From Levilinea sp. (GTDB lineage: Bacteria; Chloroflexota; Anaerolineae; Anaerolineales; Anaerolineaceae), in NCBI GenBank assembly GCA_029975215.1, contig JARKPO010000005.1, forward strand, positions 124,001 through 188,000: a DNA stretch of 64,000 bases, given 5' to 3'. Under the pieces are notes generated by a model. The model worked only from the letters and a program-made list of their open reading frames with translations, did no database searches and was not told the origin of the DNA. A program made the translations under genes and the position numbers. Position 1 is the first letter of the stretch; each line of letters starts with the position of its first letter. Positions 18,387-25,828 of the stretch are shown here, one piece after another.

Positions 18387-19103
18387 TTAGCGCCTCGCTT
18401 CCGAAGCCTGCGTCAAGGCTTCACTGAACTCCATGACTTGAATATCGCCTGCATTCTCTTTGAAGTGGGCATAGCATAACGGGCATGAAGTGCACAGTCT
18501 TCCGTTCTCCACCTGTGCCAGACGCGCTTGCGCTATGGAGTTTGCCAGGTCAGGATAATTTGACTTAACCCCACCACCTGCACCGCAACATAGGCTCATT
18601 TCCCGATTGTCTGGAAGTTCTACGACTTGCCAGCCTGCTTGGTGAAGGAGGTGTCGTGGCTCATCATAAATCCCTGACCACCGACCTAAATGGCAAGGAT
18701 CATGATAGGTTAAGGGCTGGTTTTGATTAAGATCGGATTTGGATGGATTCCCAGCATTCTTTTCCGATAATACCTGGGTGGTGTGAACCACATCCATCTG
18801 GTACTCATATTTCAATGTGTGATAACAGCCGGGACAATTGGTGATGATCTTGGTGACGCTGAAACGGGCAAAGGTTTCCATGTTCTTGGTTTTTAACCGT
18901 TCAAAGTCCTGATGATATCCTGCGCGCCTGACAGGGCTGCCACAGCATTGCAGTTCACCGGGTAGAACAATGAAATCCACCTTTGCTTGCCGAAGTAATC
19001 TTTCATACCTTTCTTGTACTTCAGGCAACGCATAACGGGTTACGCAACCCGGGTAGTACAATGTATTGCCCTTGCTCAACTTGCCGAACCATTTTTTAAA
19101 CAT
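18387..19103 (-). CDS. CCG-domain Fe-S oxidoreductase subunit (LldE/GlcF-C/HdrB-like)
   Basis: 238 residues from ATG 19103 (GGAAGGG 8 bases upstream); a longer open frame to 19313 overlaps the DUF1573 gene and is rejected. Two cysteine-rich CCG units are visible: YYPGC...LQCCGSP and NCPGCYHTL...HDPCHLGR...LCCGAGGG, with a final CPLC. These units bind non-cubane or [4Fe-4S] clusters in heterodisulfide reductase and in lactate/glycolate oxidases. It is the third component of the oxidase encoded at 16867-19103. Confidence 0.82.
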   Translation of the reverse strand: MFKKWFGKLSKGNTLYYPGCVTRYALPEVQERYERLLRQAKVDFIVLPGELQCCGSPVRRAGYHQDFERLKTKNMETFARFSVTKIITNCPGCYHTLKYEYQMDVVHTTQVLSEKNAGNPSKSDLNQNQPLTYHDPCHLGRWSGIYDEPRHLLHQAGWQVVELPDNREMSLCCGAGGGVKSNYPDLANSIAQARLAQVENGRLCTSCPLCYAHFKENAGDIQVMEFSEALTQASEARR

Positions 19104-19107
19104 CTGG

Positions 19108-19530
19108 TTACCCTTCCGGCTTTTGAATAATGACCCGAAATTCTGCTTCCGCTTCCGGGGTTGCCGGGTCATTACTGCGCAGGTAAATAATGCGCTGGAT
19201 ATCGCCGAATAAGTTATCTTCTGCCGGGTCAAACCTGACACGTAGTTTGGTTGATTCACCGGGCAAGATGGTGTTTGTTTCCAACTCAGCCGTTGTGCAC
19301 TCACACGAGACACTTACTTTTTCGATCACCAGGTTTGCGTTACCAGTGTTTTTTACCTCGAATACGAGATCGATCGGTTGTTGAGGTTGAGTTCCCAGAT
19401 CTTGTAAAGCGGGATCTACGCTGATCTGTGGAGCCTTCCCGCCACATGCTGCCAGGATCCCGGTAATCAGTAGTAACAGTAGGAACAGAGCTGGACGTAT
19501 GGTAGATTGTTTTTTTTGTAGAGTGATCAT
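19108..19530 (-). CDS. DUF1573 lipoprotein
   Basis: 140 residues: lipobox LAAC, then an Ig-like DUF1573 domain with FEVKNTGNANLVIEKV, the CEC pair in SVSCECTTAE and the LPGESTKLRVRF strand. DUF1573 proteins are extracytoplasmic; their role is not established. It follows the Sec-candidate rhodanese by 21 bases, and a second DUF1573 gene with an in-frame UGA is at 55545-56039. Confidence 0.8.
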   Translation of the reverse strand: MITLQKKQSTIRPALFLLLLLITGILAACGGKAPQISVDPALQDLGTQPQQPIDLVFEVKNTGNANLVIEKVSVSCECTTAELETNTILPGESTKLRVRFDPAEDNLFGDIQRIIYLRSNDPATPEAEAEFRVIIQKPEG

Positions 19531-19551
19531 TGTGTCATCTCTTATGCAAAG

Positions 19552-20016
19552 TTAAGGACCCGTTTCCACCGGATAACCGGCATTCTGCCAGGCACGAAAA
19601 CCGCCAAGAATAGGGGTAACATTCTTGAAACCGTTATCCAAGAGAATTCGCGCCGCACGGGCGCTCGATTCTTCTGACGGTCAGGTACAGTAAGTAATGA
19701 TCCATGCATTCGGATCAAGGTCTTTATATTGGCTATCCAATTGAGCGAGTGGAATGGATAGCGCATTTGCGATATGTGCTTCGGCATATGCGCTATTGTC
19801 TCTGACATCGATAAATACCGCATCGCCCGATTTATTTGCGGCGAGCGCATCCTCTAAGGAAACTCGGGGAATCTCGGGGAACGTCTCTTCCTCAGCCACC
19901 AAAGGCTGAGTAGTCGGAGTTTGAGCACGTGGTTGAAGGCTGATCGATATGGATGTTATCAATATCGCAACCCCAATTATGATCAGGAGATAAGGTAAAA
20001 CAGATCTTTTTTTCAT
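19552..20016 (-). CDS. Membrane-anchored rhodanese with in-frame UGA at the catalytic Cys position (candidate selenoprotein)
   Basis: 154 residues if UGA (19681-19683) is read through. An N-terminal helix (about 7-27) anchors an extracytoplasmic rhodanese domain: DAVFIDVRDNSAYAEAHI, then IITYC110-T-UGA112-PSEESSARAARILL and the closing GGFRAWQNAGYP motif before TAA at 19552. Residue 112 aligns with the sulfur-accepting Cys of the loop (C-x5-S-A). The frame after UGA is clean and family-like. A hairpin with its loop 21 nt after the UGA (19641-19674) fits a bacterial SECIS. Established: rhodaneses transfer sulfane sulfur (or selenium). Alternative: a nonsense mutation from TGC/TGT or a sequence error. 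Confidence 0.72.
19641..19674 (-). promoter_or_regulatory. Candidate bacterial SECIS hairpin in rhodanese gene
   Basis: In the mRNA, 21 nt after the UGA, a pentaloop CGUGC sits on a perfect 5-bp stem (GCGCC/GGCGC), continued after a small internal loop by GAAU/AUUC. UGA-to-loop distance (16-37 nt expected) and a G in the first two loop positions fit bacterial SECIS rules. Folding was done by eye. Confidence 0.5.
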
Positions 20017-20167
20017 TTATGAAATTCCTTCTATAAGGTAAATGCATACACAACGGATGGCAGCAATAAGATTGTGCCTGAACCGGTTAACTCGTTCACT
20101 GAGATACGCAAACGAAACAGCCATTGAATATTCAATGGGTTTTTCAAATGCGATTATTCAGTTGTAT

Positions 20168-20494
20168 TTAAGCGATAGGGGGATGGAAAAAGTTGAAGAC
20201 GAATCCGGATGGAACAAATGGATTGTATTTGACAATTAGATCAGGAAGTTGAATAGGTTTTAATGCCACTAAATCAGGCGTCCAGACTCCAACCTGTAAC
20301 GTACATACCAGGCAATCCGTATCCCCGGCATTATCAAAGGTTGCTGGCACCGAACAACAGGATGCAGGCGAAGCAAAATGACCAGCCAGATTTATGGCTG
20401 TCATAATCAACAAAATCAATAAGAGAGACCGCCGAATGGTAGGTGCCATATTTTGAGAAAGTATATCCGGTTTTGTTTGTTCTGTCAAATTCAT
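20168..20494 (-). CDS. Hypothetical secreted or membrane-anchored Cys protein
   Basis: 108 residues. A hydrophobic segment (about 21-41) is followed by a short extracytoplasmic part with CC and C-x2-C (PASCCSVPATF, DCLVCTLQVG). No family is recognised. The ATG at 20494 overlaps the stop of the WGR gene as ATGA, which supports it being real and the last gene of the pilus-locus operon. The Cys pattern suggests disulfides or metal binding, without firmer evidence. Confidence 0.5.
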   Translation of the reverse strand: MNLTEQTKPDILSQNMAPTIRRSLLLILLIMTAINLAGHFASPASCCSVPATFDNAGDTDCLVCTLQVGVWTPDLVALKPIQLPDLIVKYNPFVPSGFVFNFFHPPIA

Positions 20495-20760
20495 GGGCCC
20501 ATTTCGGCATACCCCTTTTTTGTTTTCTTTTGGATGATCCGTTTGGCTATTTTCTCCGCTTCATCTATTGACTGTGTTTTGATCATTCGCACCCGATGAT
20601 AACCATTCTTGATACTCCCCCAGGTGCATACAACGGCATGACTATCCAGAAGGGTGGACTGAACATGCACCTCATAAAAGCGAGCCATTTTCTGTTCAGG
20701 AACGAATTTTATCATCAGCATGGATAAATTGTAGCACAAACGTTCGCCTGGAAGGTGCAT
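20491..20760 (-). CDS. Stand-alone WGR-domain protein
   Basis: 89 residues. ARFYEVHVQSTLLDSHAVV, then TWGSIKNGYHRVR and a helix DEAEKIAKRIIQKKTKKGY match the WGR domain found in PARPs and some ATPase/MolR proteins, where it binds nucleic acid ends. Only the domain is present. ATG 20760 has GGAGG six bases upstream. It sits at the end of the Tad pilus operon with no obvious functional tie. Confidence 0.7.
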   Translation of the reverse strand: MHLPGERLCYNLSMLMIKFVPEQKMARFYEVHVQSTLLDSHAVVCTWGSIKNGYHRVRMIKTQSIDEAEKIAKRIIQKKTKKGYAEMGP

Positions 20761-20812
20761 ATTTTACCTCCAGACCCAATGAGCGCATAAACCGAACGAT
20801 CAGCCCGTTACC

Positions 20813-21373
20813 TCATATCCGTTGGATGATTTGTGATGAAATGACTGCCAGAAGCATAATCGGCAGACCGGGCAGCCGGTGTGCCTTTACCTTCCGCTCC
20901 GTTTTGTAGGTAAACGCCATCAAACCGAATGCGACAATAGCATGACACCCGAAAAACGCCAGGAAAAAGCCCGGTCCCGGCCAGACCAGGCTGAGGGCCA
21001 TCGCGCTAACTGCGTCAGCACCACCCCACCAGCCCAATTCCCAGGCGACCCAAAAGCCGACAATGGACATCGCAGTGATGGGGCTGTTTTGCACCGACCA
21101 GAACAATGCCAACAACAAGAACGGCAGCCAGGTCAACACCCGCCCAATTTCCTCAAAACCAAAGAGTTTGGAAATCCGCTCCCGTTCGCTGATCAGCGCT
21201 ACCAATCCCGTCAGGACGACAAGTTGCCAGTCCCCCTGCCAGAAACGGTAAGCGCCAGCCAGCGCCAGAGGAATAATGACCCACAGGCTGTGCGGAACCT
21301 CGCCTTTCCGCAAGTCAAACCAGGATACCGCCGCCAGCCAGAGGATGACAATGCCAAGGATTATCCAGTCCAT
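20813..21373 (-). CDS. tadV: Prepilin peptidase, A24 (TadV/CpaA type)
   Basis: 186 residues with about five or six helices. The two aspartates of the A24 active site are in SWFDLRKGEVPH (residue about 21) and GWWGGADAV. It lacks the N-methylation domain of PilD, as TadV/CpaA enzymes do. It processes Flp pilins and TadE-like pseudopilins of this locus. It follows the lytic transglycosylase gene after 9 bases. Confidence 0.85.
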   Translation of the reverse strand: MDWIILGIVILWLAAVSWFDLRKGEVPHSLWVIIPLALAGAYRFWQGDWQLVVLTGLVALISERERISKLFGFEEIGRVLTWLPFLLLALFWSVQNSPITAMSIVGFWVAWELGWWGGADAVSAMALSLVWPGPGFFLAFFGCHAIVAFGLMAFTYKTERKVKAHRLPGLPIMLLAVISSQIIQRI

Positions 21374-21382
21374 ACATACCTT

Positions 21383-22327
21383 TTAGGGAACGATTTGCTC
21401 TTCAATCCTGCGAATATATTCCGCGCCGCTGCCACAGCCAGTCGGGAAGTTGATCGCAATCGCGCTCCAGGAGCTGGGATTACCGGTATGGCGCAACGCC
21501 TGGTAGATGCAGCCAGTTCCTATGTGATAATTTGCCAGCGATAACCGCCAGAAGTCTTCATAACTCAGAAGTTCCGCCGGCCGCTTCCCGGTCGCCAGCC
21601 AGAACGTCCGGTTAGATTGCCGGCAGCTCGCATTCAACGATTCTGTGAGCACAGTAACTGCCTGGTCGCCCCTGGTCGGATCCACCCCGCCCGGGCAGGT
21701 TGGGCAGGTCGCATCAATGCTCTTCAACATCAGACCGCGTAGGATACGTTGAGCGGCGAGGTCGAGACCTCCATAACCTTTGGCGCAAGCCGCTTTATCC
21801 AATCCTTGACTGCAGATCGCTAGAAAATAATCAGGCCGCCATGCCAGAACCAGGTCTGCGCCCATCTCGGTCATCTGTCCCAGGCCAATTTCCCCTTTCG
21901 CCCAATTGGCGGCTGGCCAGAACTGCGATTCAACCGCGATGACCGCCTTGAGTACCTTCGCAGGCATGTTCTGCTCCGATGCTGAGGCCTGAATCGACGC
22001 ATCGTAACGGTTTTGCCAGCGAAACACTTCTTCCCGAGAAGTTTCTAATCCGCAGGCATTGGGTGATCCATCCGCATTCAGCCCGCCGGAGGGACATCGT
22101 GAACCATCCACAATGGCGCCCTTCAGCAGGTGGCCGGCCAGGAGTTCATAAGACTGAGCGGTCTGTAAATCTGCCGGTTGCTCAACAGGCTGTAACCAGC
22201 CTGGCAGGGGGTCAGGCAAGTTCGCGCCATATGTCTGGCTGCATGCATTTGAAGAAATCGGAAGCGGGGGTACAGCCGCCGAAAGGCAAAACCAGACCAG
22301 GATTGAGAGGATCAAGGTGCGCCGCAT
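21383..22327 (-). CDS. Secreted lytic transglycosylase-like protein of Tad locus
   Basis: 314 residues from ATG 22327 (GGGAGG six bases upstream, TAATG overlap with the upstream stop). A signal peptide (RRTLILSILVWFCLSAAV) is followed by an SLT-like lysozyme fold: AVIAVESQFWPAA with the catalytic Glu, GEIGLGQMTEMG, and a later ANYHIGTGCIYQAL. Extra Cys pairs suggest an extracytoplasmic disulfide-stabilised protein. In this setting it probably opens peptidoglycan for the pilus. Confidence 0.78.
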   Translation of the reverse strand: MRRTLILSILVWFCLSAAVPPLPISSNACSQTYGANLPDPLPGWLQPVEQPADLQTAQSYELLAGHLLKGAIVDGSRCPSGGLNADGSPNACGLETSREEVFRWQNRYDASIQASASEQNMPAKVLKAVIAVESQFWPAANWAKGEIGLGQMTEMGADLVLAWRPDYFLAICSQGLDKAACAKGYGGLDLAAQRILRGLMLKSIDATCPTCPGGVDPTRGDQAVTVLTESLNASCRQSNRTFWLATGKRPAELLSYEDFWRLSLANYHIGTGCIYQALRHTGNPSSWSAIAINFPTGCGSGAEYIRRIEEQIVP

Positions 22328-24513
22328 TATGGCCTCCCATGAACGGGGTACCAGGAAACCGTCCAGGTATTGCTGTTGGTGCGAAAGGTACGCCCTGCAG
22401 AATCGGTCAGATCCGCCCAAACGGTCCAGGTTCCTTGCTCCGTTGTGCCAAAATTGATATCCCCAGCTGCTGAGGGTGACAACGACCAGGCCGAACCACT
22501 TCGCGAATAGGTTGTAACCGCCCCGGAAGGCGCACGGACTGAAACCACCACAAGATAGGGTGGTTCGCCGCCTGCTACCGTTCCGGTCAGGGTCTGTGCC
22601 GGCAGGCCAAGATTAGGGCTAAACAACACCAGCCTGGCAAAGGTCGGTGAGACTGTTCCGGACAGCGGCGCAATCACATACACGGTGACTGTGTCGCTCC
22701 GCGTTCCTGAGACATTCGAGCAGGTAAGCGTGTACGAATGGGTTCCAATCAGCGCTCCGGAGATAGGCGCGCTACCGGAGACAGTTACGCTTCCGGTCCA
22801 TAGGGCATCCGAACTGGCAGCCGTGCAGGATGCGGCATACTGGCTGGTCCAGGTCAGGGTATAGCTGCCTGGCTCAACCTGGGTAATCGGCCCATTGCCA
22901 CCCTCAACTTGCAGATCCACGATCGGCGGAGGCGGGTTGACATTAACAACCACCGTGTCGTTTGCAGTCGTTCCGGCCAGGTTCATACATTGCACGGTGT
23001 ATTGATAGGCGCCCTGCAGTACATTGCTGAGAGCTCGGTTGCCACTCGTGCCTACTGGCCCGGAAAGATTATTCAACGCGGAGCAGGAAACAGCATTGAC
23101 GCTGGTCCAACTGACCGTGTAACCGGCCGGTTCCTGAAAGGTAAGTGGCCCATTTGCCCCGTTCACCCGCACGTCAACGGATGGCGCAGCCACAACGATC
23201 ATCCGCACCGTATCGCTGGCGGTTGACCCGGCAGGATTCTGGCAGGTCACGCTGTAATCGTAGGTGGTTCCTGCCGGTATGTTTGCTTCCGAACGCGTGC
23301 CCGCAAGAGCAGAATATCCTGCCAGGCGGGAAGAACCCGTGCACTGCGTGGCATTACTGCTGGTCCATGTGGCCAAGTAAGAGATCGGACCGGTGCGCGT
23401 CACGGTAGGCCCGTCCGAACCGTCTACCTTCAGATCAACTGAAGGGGCAGCATACACAACCGTTCGTTTCGTGTCGGTTGCTGACACGCCGACCGCGTTG
23501 GTGCAGGTGACGGTGTAATCATAACTCCCCACCGGGAGACCTGTCTCGGCCCGCGAGCCCGTCAGTCCACTTAGCCCTGTGAAGCGGTTTGCTCCTGTGC
23601 AGGATGTAGCATTGGAGCTCGTCCAGGTCGCCGTGTAGCTGGCCGGCGCGGTCGCTGATGCCGGTGCATTAACGATCACCGTTGGGGCAGACAGGACATT
23701 TACGGTGACGCTGTCACTGGCGCTGCCGGATGGATTTGAACAGGTGAAGGTGTAGGTATACATTCCACCGCCAACGTTGCTTACACTTTGAGAACCATTC
23801 GTTGCCTGCGCTCCGCTCCAACTCCCCGACGCGGTGCAAGACGCGGAATTGGTACTCGTCCAACTCAAGATGTAACTTGCCGGCGAACTGAGACTGAGAG
23901 GGCCATTCGAGCCGTTGACCCGTAGATCCACGGTCGGCGCAGGGGTTGTCCGGTAGGTGGTTGTCACCGCCCGGACATCTACATATCCACCACTGGCGGA
24001 GATCGACCAGGCACAATCGCCCGTGGTTGGCACGTTCCAGGCCGGATTCGGCAGGTTGTTGAACCCGGGAACGCTCTGGTTTGCCAGATAGAGGTCATCG
24101 GTAAAGATGACCTGCCCGCAAGCCCGAACAGTCACCGTTCCGACATTGGAATCGCCGCTGTAGGCGGCCTGCACATTGAAGGTCCGGAGATAGGTGAAGT
24201 TGCCAGAAATCGAACTACCGCTTTGAATGCGCGTGACTTGTTCAGTACAACCGCTGCCACAAAATGCTCCCCCTTCGCTAGGCGGGAGCGAAGTGCTATC
24301 CCGGTGAAACAGATTTACATAAGATACCGATCCATTCCATTGGATGTAGCTAGACTCTTGATCGTACGTTCGTCCATTCCGCAGGTACTCGGGGGAGATG
24401 TTGGCGAAGGCCAGCCGAAAGCCAGCCAGTAGCACGGCAAGAACAACCATAAAAGCAGCGGCTTTCAGCCAACTGGTTTTCTTTGATGATCCAATTTTCA
24501 AAGCAAATCTCAT
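22327..24513 (-). CDS. Large surface protein with five Ig-like repeats, Tad locus
   Basis: 728 residues from ATG 24513 (GGGAG upstream; ATGA overlap with previous gene). One N-terminal membrane helix (about 15-37), an N-terminal Cys-containing domain (about 60-190), then five Ig-like repeats of about 85 residues starting at about residue 192. Each starts like APSVDLKVDG-x-GP and holds two Cys, in SYxxxWTSxNAxxC and YxVxCxNxxG contexts, which should form an intradomain disulfide. A final beta-rich domain ends in TWTVSWYP. Likely a pilus-associated adhesin or tip protein, by position only; the family is not recognised. Confidence 0.7.
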   Translation of the reverse strand: MRFALKIGSSKKTSWLKAAAFMVVLAVLLAGFRLAFANISPEYLRNGRTYDQESSYIQWNGSVSYVNLFHRDSTSLPPSEGGAFCGSGCTEQVTRIQSGSSISGNFTYLRTFNVQAAYSGDSNVGTVTVRACGQVIFTDDLYLANQSVPGFNNLPNPAWNVPTTGDCAWSISASGGYVDVRAVTTTYRTTPAPTVDLRVNGSNGPLSLSSPASYILSWTSTNSASCTASGSWSGAQATNGSQSVSNVGGGMYTYTFTCSNPSGSASDSVTVNVLSAPTVIVNAPASATAPASYTATWTSSNATSCTGANRFTGLSGLTGSRAETGLPVGSYDYTVTCTNAVGVSATDTKRTVVYAAPSVDLKVDGSDGPTVTRTGPISYLATWTSSNATQCTGSSRLAGYSALAGTRSEANIPAGTTYDYSVTCQNPAGSTASDTVRMIVVAAPSVDVRVNGANGPLTFQEPAGYTVSWTSVNAVSCSALNNLSGPVGTSGNRALSNVLQGAYQYTVQCMNLAGTTANDTVVVNVNPPPPIVDLQVEGGNGPITQVEPGSYTLTWTSQYAASCTAASSDALWTGSVTVSGSAPISGALIGTHSYTLTCSNVSGTRSDTVTVYVIAPLSGTVSPTFARLVLFSPNLGLPAQTLTGTVAGGEPPYLVVVSVRAPSGAVTTYSRSGSAWSLSPSAAGDINFGTTEQGTWTVWADLTDSAGRTFRTNSNTWTVSWYPVHGRP

Positions 24514-25010
24514 TGAGCCACTCCCGCAGAGGCAAACACGTGTACGGTTTTTACCTGGATGTTCAACATATCTAACATCAACCAATCCACCGGAACTTCC
24601 AGATACACCCCAACCGCCGGTTCATTGCTGCTCCACGCGCCAAGGCTGTCACCCAAACGTACGGGCCGTGGTGGGAAGCCCGCGATACTCCCTCCGCCTG
24701 CATCCGGTAGAACACGCACGTCCATGGTGTAGCCGCTTATTCCTCGTGAAGCCATTTCTGCTATCAATACCCTTTCTGCCTCAGCTTTCGCGGTTGTGCT
24801 GTCCAATCTCATTTCAATGCCGGTCATAAGCGCGCTCCAATCCCGCCCGCGGGACGCCCCGGTCAGAGCTGCTTCCTGCGCTGCCGAATAGGCCCAATTG
24901 CGGGCGGCGTACAGCCGGTAGATATCTACCAGGCCGGAGGCGATAGCGATCAACACCAGCATGGCGAGAAAGCCCCATAGGGCCGTTTGGCCGTTTCGCT
25001 CAGAGATCAT
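24510..25010 (-). CDS. TadG/TadE-like pseudopilin
   Basis: 166 residues from ATG 25010 (ATGA overlap with TadE stop; a TTG at 25034 is less likely). The N-terminus RNGQTALWGFLAMLVLIA has the G/Q cleavage-like junction and a long hydrophobic stretch, but Trp replaces the usual Glu near +5. The rest is an extracytoplasmic domain with AAQEAALTGASRGRDW, as in TadG-like proteins. Probably a minor pilus component. Confidence 0.68.
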   Translation of the reverse strand: MISERNGQTALWGFLAMLVLIAIASGLVDIYRLYAARNWAYSAAQEAALTGASRGRDWSALMTGIEMRLDSTTAKAEAERVLIAEMASRGISGYTMDVRVLPDAGGGSIAGFPPRPVRLGDSLGAWSSNEPAVGVYLEVPVDWLMLDMLNIQVKTVHVFASAGVAQ

Positions 25011-25453
25011 GGATAACGCTCGACAATGCCCCAATGGCGGACCCGAATGGTGATGGCCGAATCGGGCAGAAAGGGAATGTCTGTCTGAAATGGGGCGCTG
25101 GCTTCGACCACAAAGGCGGTCCCGAATGGGCTACCCGAGAGCCACGCAGCACTCCGCAGGGTGTTGGCAGAGTCGTAAACATGAAGTGTTATCGGCGCGC
25201 TGCCGCCCATCACATTCTGATCCACGGTCTGCTGTACAAGCGTCTCCGCGAACGTCCAGCGGGATGGATCCAGCGATAACGCCCTAGAGGCCGCGCCGGA
25301 CCCGCTGTCTAGCGCCTGGCGGACCGCGATCCCCTGGCTCAGCTCAATACCGCCAAAGATCACCAGGGCGAGGATCATCAAGACCAGCAAAGCTTCCACC
25401 GAAGCCTGTCCTTGCTGGGTGTGTTTACGATCCAATTTCGACGTTGACATCAT
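25007..25453 (-). CDS. tadE: TadE-like minor pilin
   Basis: 148 residues. QQGQASVEALLVLMILALVIFGGIEL has the TadE signature: prepilin cleavage after Gly, Glu at +5 and a hydrophobic helix. A beta-rich extracytoplasmic domain follows. ATG codons at 25450 and 25453 are equivalent. Its start overlaps the preceding small pilin gene by 29 bases in another frame. Confidence 0.8.
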   Translation of the reverse strand: MMSTSKLDRKHTQQGQASVEALLVLMILALVIFGGIELSQGIAVRQALDSGSGAASRALSLDPSRWTFAETLVQQTVDQNVMGGSAPITLHVYDSANTLRSAAWLSGSPFGTAFVVEASAPFQTDIPFLPDSAITIRVRHWGIVERYP

Positions 25454-25571
25454 TGAACTTGGTTTGCAAGGTCGTAAAGATTTGCCACAACGCGCCGCCC
25501 ACCAGGCTGATGAAAATCGCCAGGATTACGATGTATTCCACGACACTCTGTCCATTTCGATCGTGTAACAT
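25425..25571 (-). CDS. Small Flp-type pilin
   Basis: A 48-residue product starting MLHDRNGQSVVEYIVILAIF: a canonical class III prepilin signal (cleavage after Gly, Glu at +5, Tyr at +6) and a single helix. GGAGTG lies before ATG 25571. Length and sequence fit Flp pilin. It overlaps the tadE start. Confidence 0.78.
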   Translation of the reverse strand: MLHDRNGQSVVEYIVILAIFISLVGGALWQIFTTLQTKFNDVNVEIGS

Positions 25572-25585
25572 GAACACTCCTTACC

Positions 25586-25624
25586 ACACATCCTGCGGCC
25601 AACATTATCGGCCGCAGGATGTGT
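25586..25624 (-). other. Strong hairpin between the two pilin genes
   Basis: A 15-bp perfect inverted repeat (ACACATCCTGCGGCC at 25586-25600, complement at 25610-25624) with a 9-nt loop. No T tract follows on the minus strand, so it is more likely an mRNA-stabilising or attenuating element that raises expression of the first pilin over downstream genes, a common arrangement for major pilins. Confidence 0.6.
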
Positions 25625-25639
25625 TTTACTTAAGTCGGA

Positions 25640-25810
25640 TTACGGGTGCGCGGCTGGCACGGCGATGCTGTCGATCCAGGTGGCGACGCCATTCCCCTGG
25701 GTGCCGATATTGCTGAGGATGCCCCAGACGGCGGCTGCGCCGAGAACGATAGCGATCGCCAAAACGACCACGAACTGCGGGATTTCAGAAGCTTTTCGAT
25801 CAAACAACAT
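25640..25810 (-). CDS. Atypical Flp-like major pilin candidate
   Basis: A 56-residue product, MLFDRKASEIPQFVVVLAIA..., with one long helix and an Ala/Gly-rich C-terminus. Its start resembles the neighbouring Flp pilin (MLxDR), but the usual G-x4-E prepilin site is not present (A-S-E-I-P-Q). GGAGAG precedes ATG 25810. Its position after tadC and before a stabilising hairpin suits the major pilin. Confidence 0.6.
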   Translation of the reverse strand: MLFDRKASEIPQFVVVLAIAIVLGAAAVWGILSNIGTQGNGVATWIDSIAVPAAHP

Positions 25811-25828
25811 AGTTGCTCTCCTTCAAGA

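Noticed and set aside
20042-20239. 65-codon plus-strand frame between rhodanese and the Cys-rich membrane gene
   Set aside because: Overlaps antisense to the coupled gene at 20168-20494, and no domain or signal is evident.
20719-20740. Leaderless start with a TACAAT box just before an internal ATG of the WGR gene
   Set aside because: The upstream ATG at 20760 has an excellent GGAGG site, so the internal ATG is not needed.
20879-21544. A 221-codon plus-strand frame across the prepilin peptidase gene
   Set aside because: Rich in Gln, Arg and Pro with no family; the minus strand carries the A24 active-site motifs.
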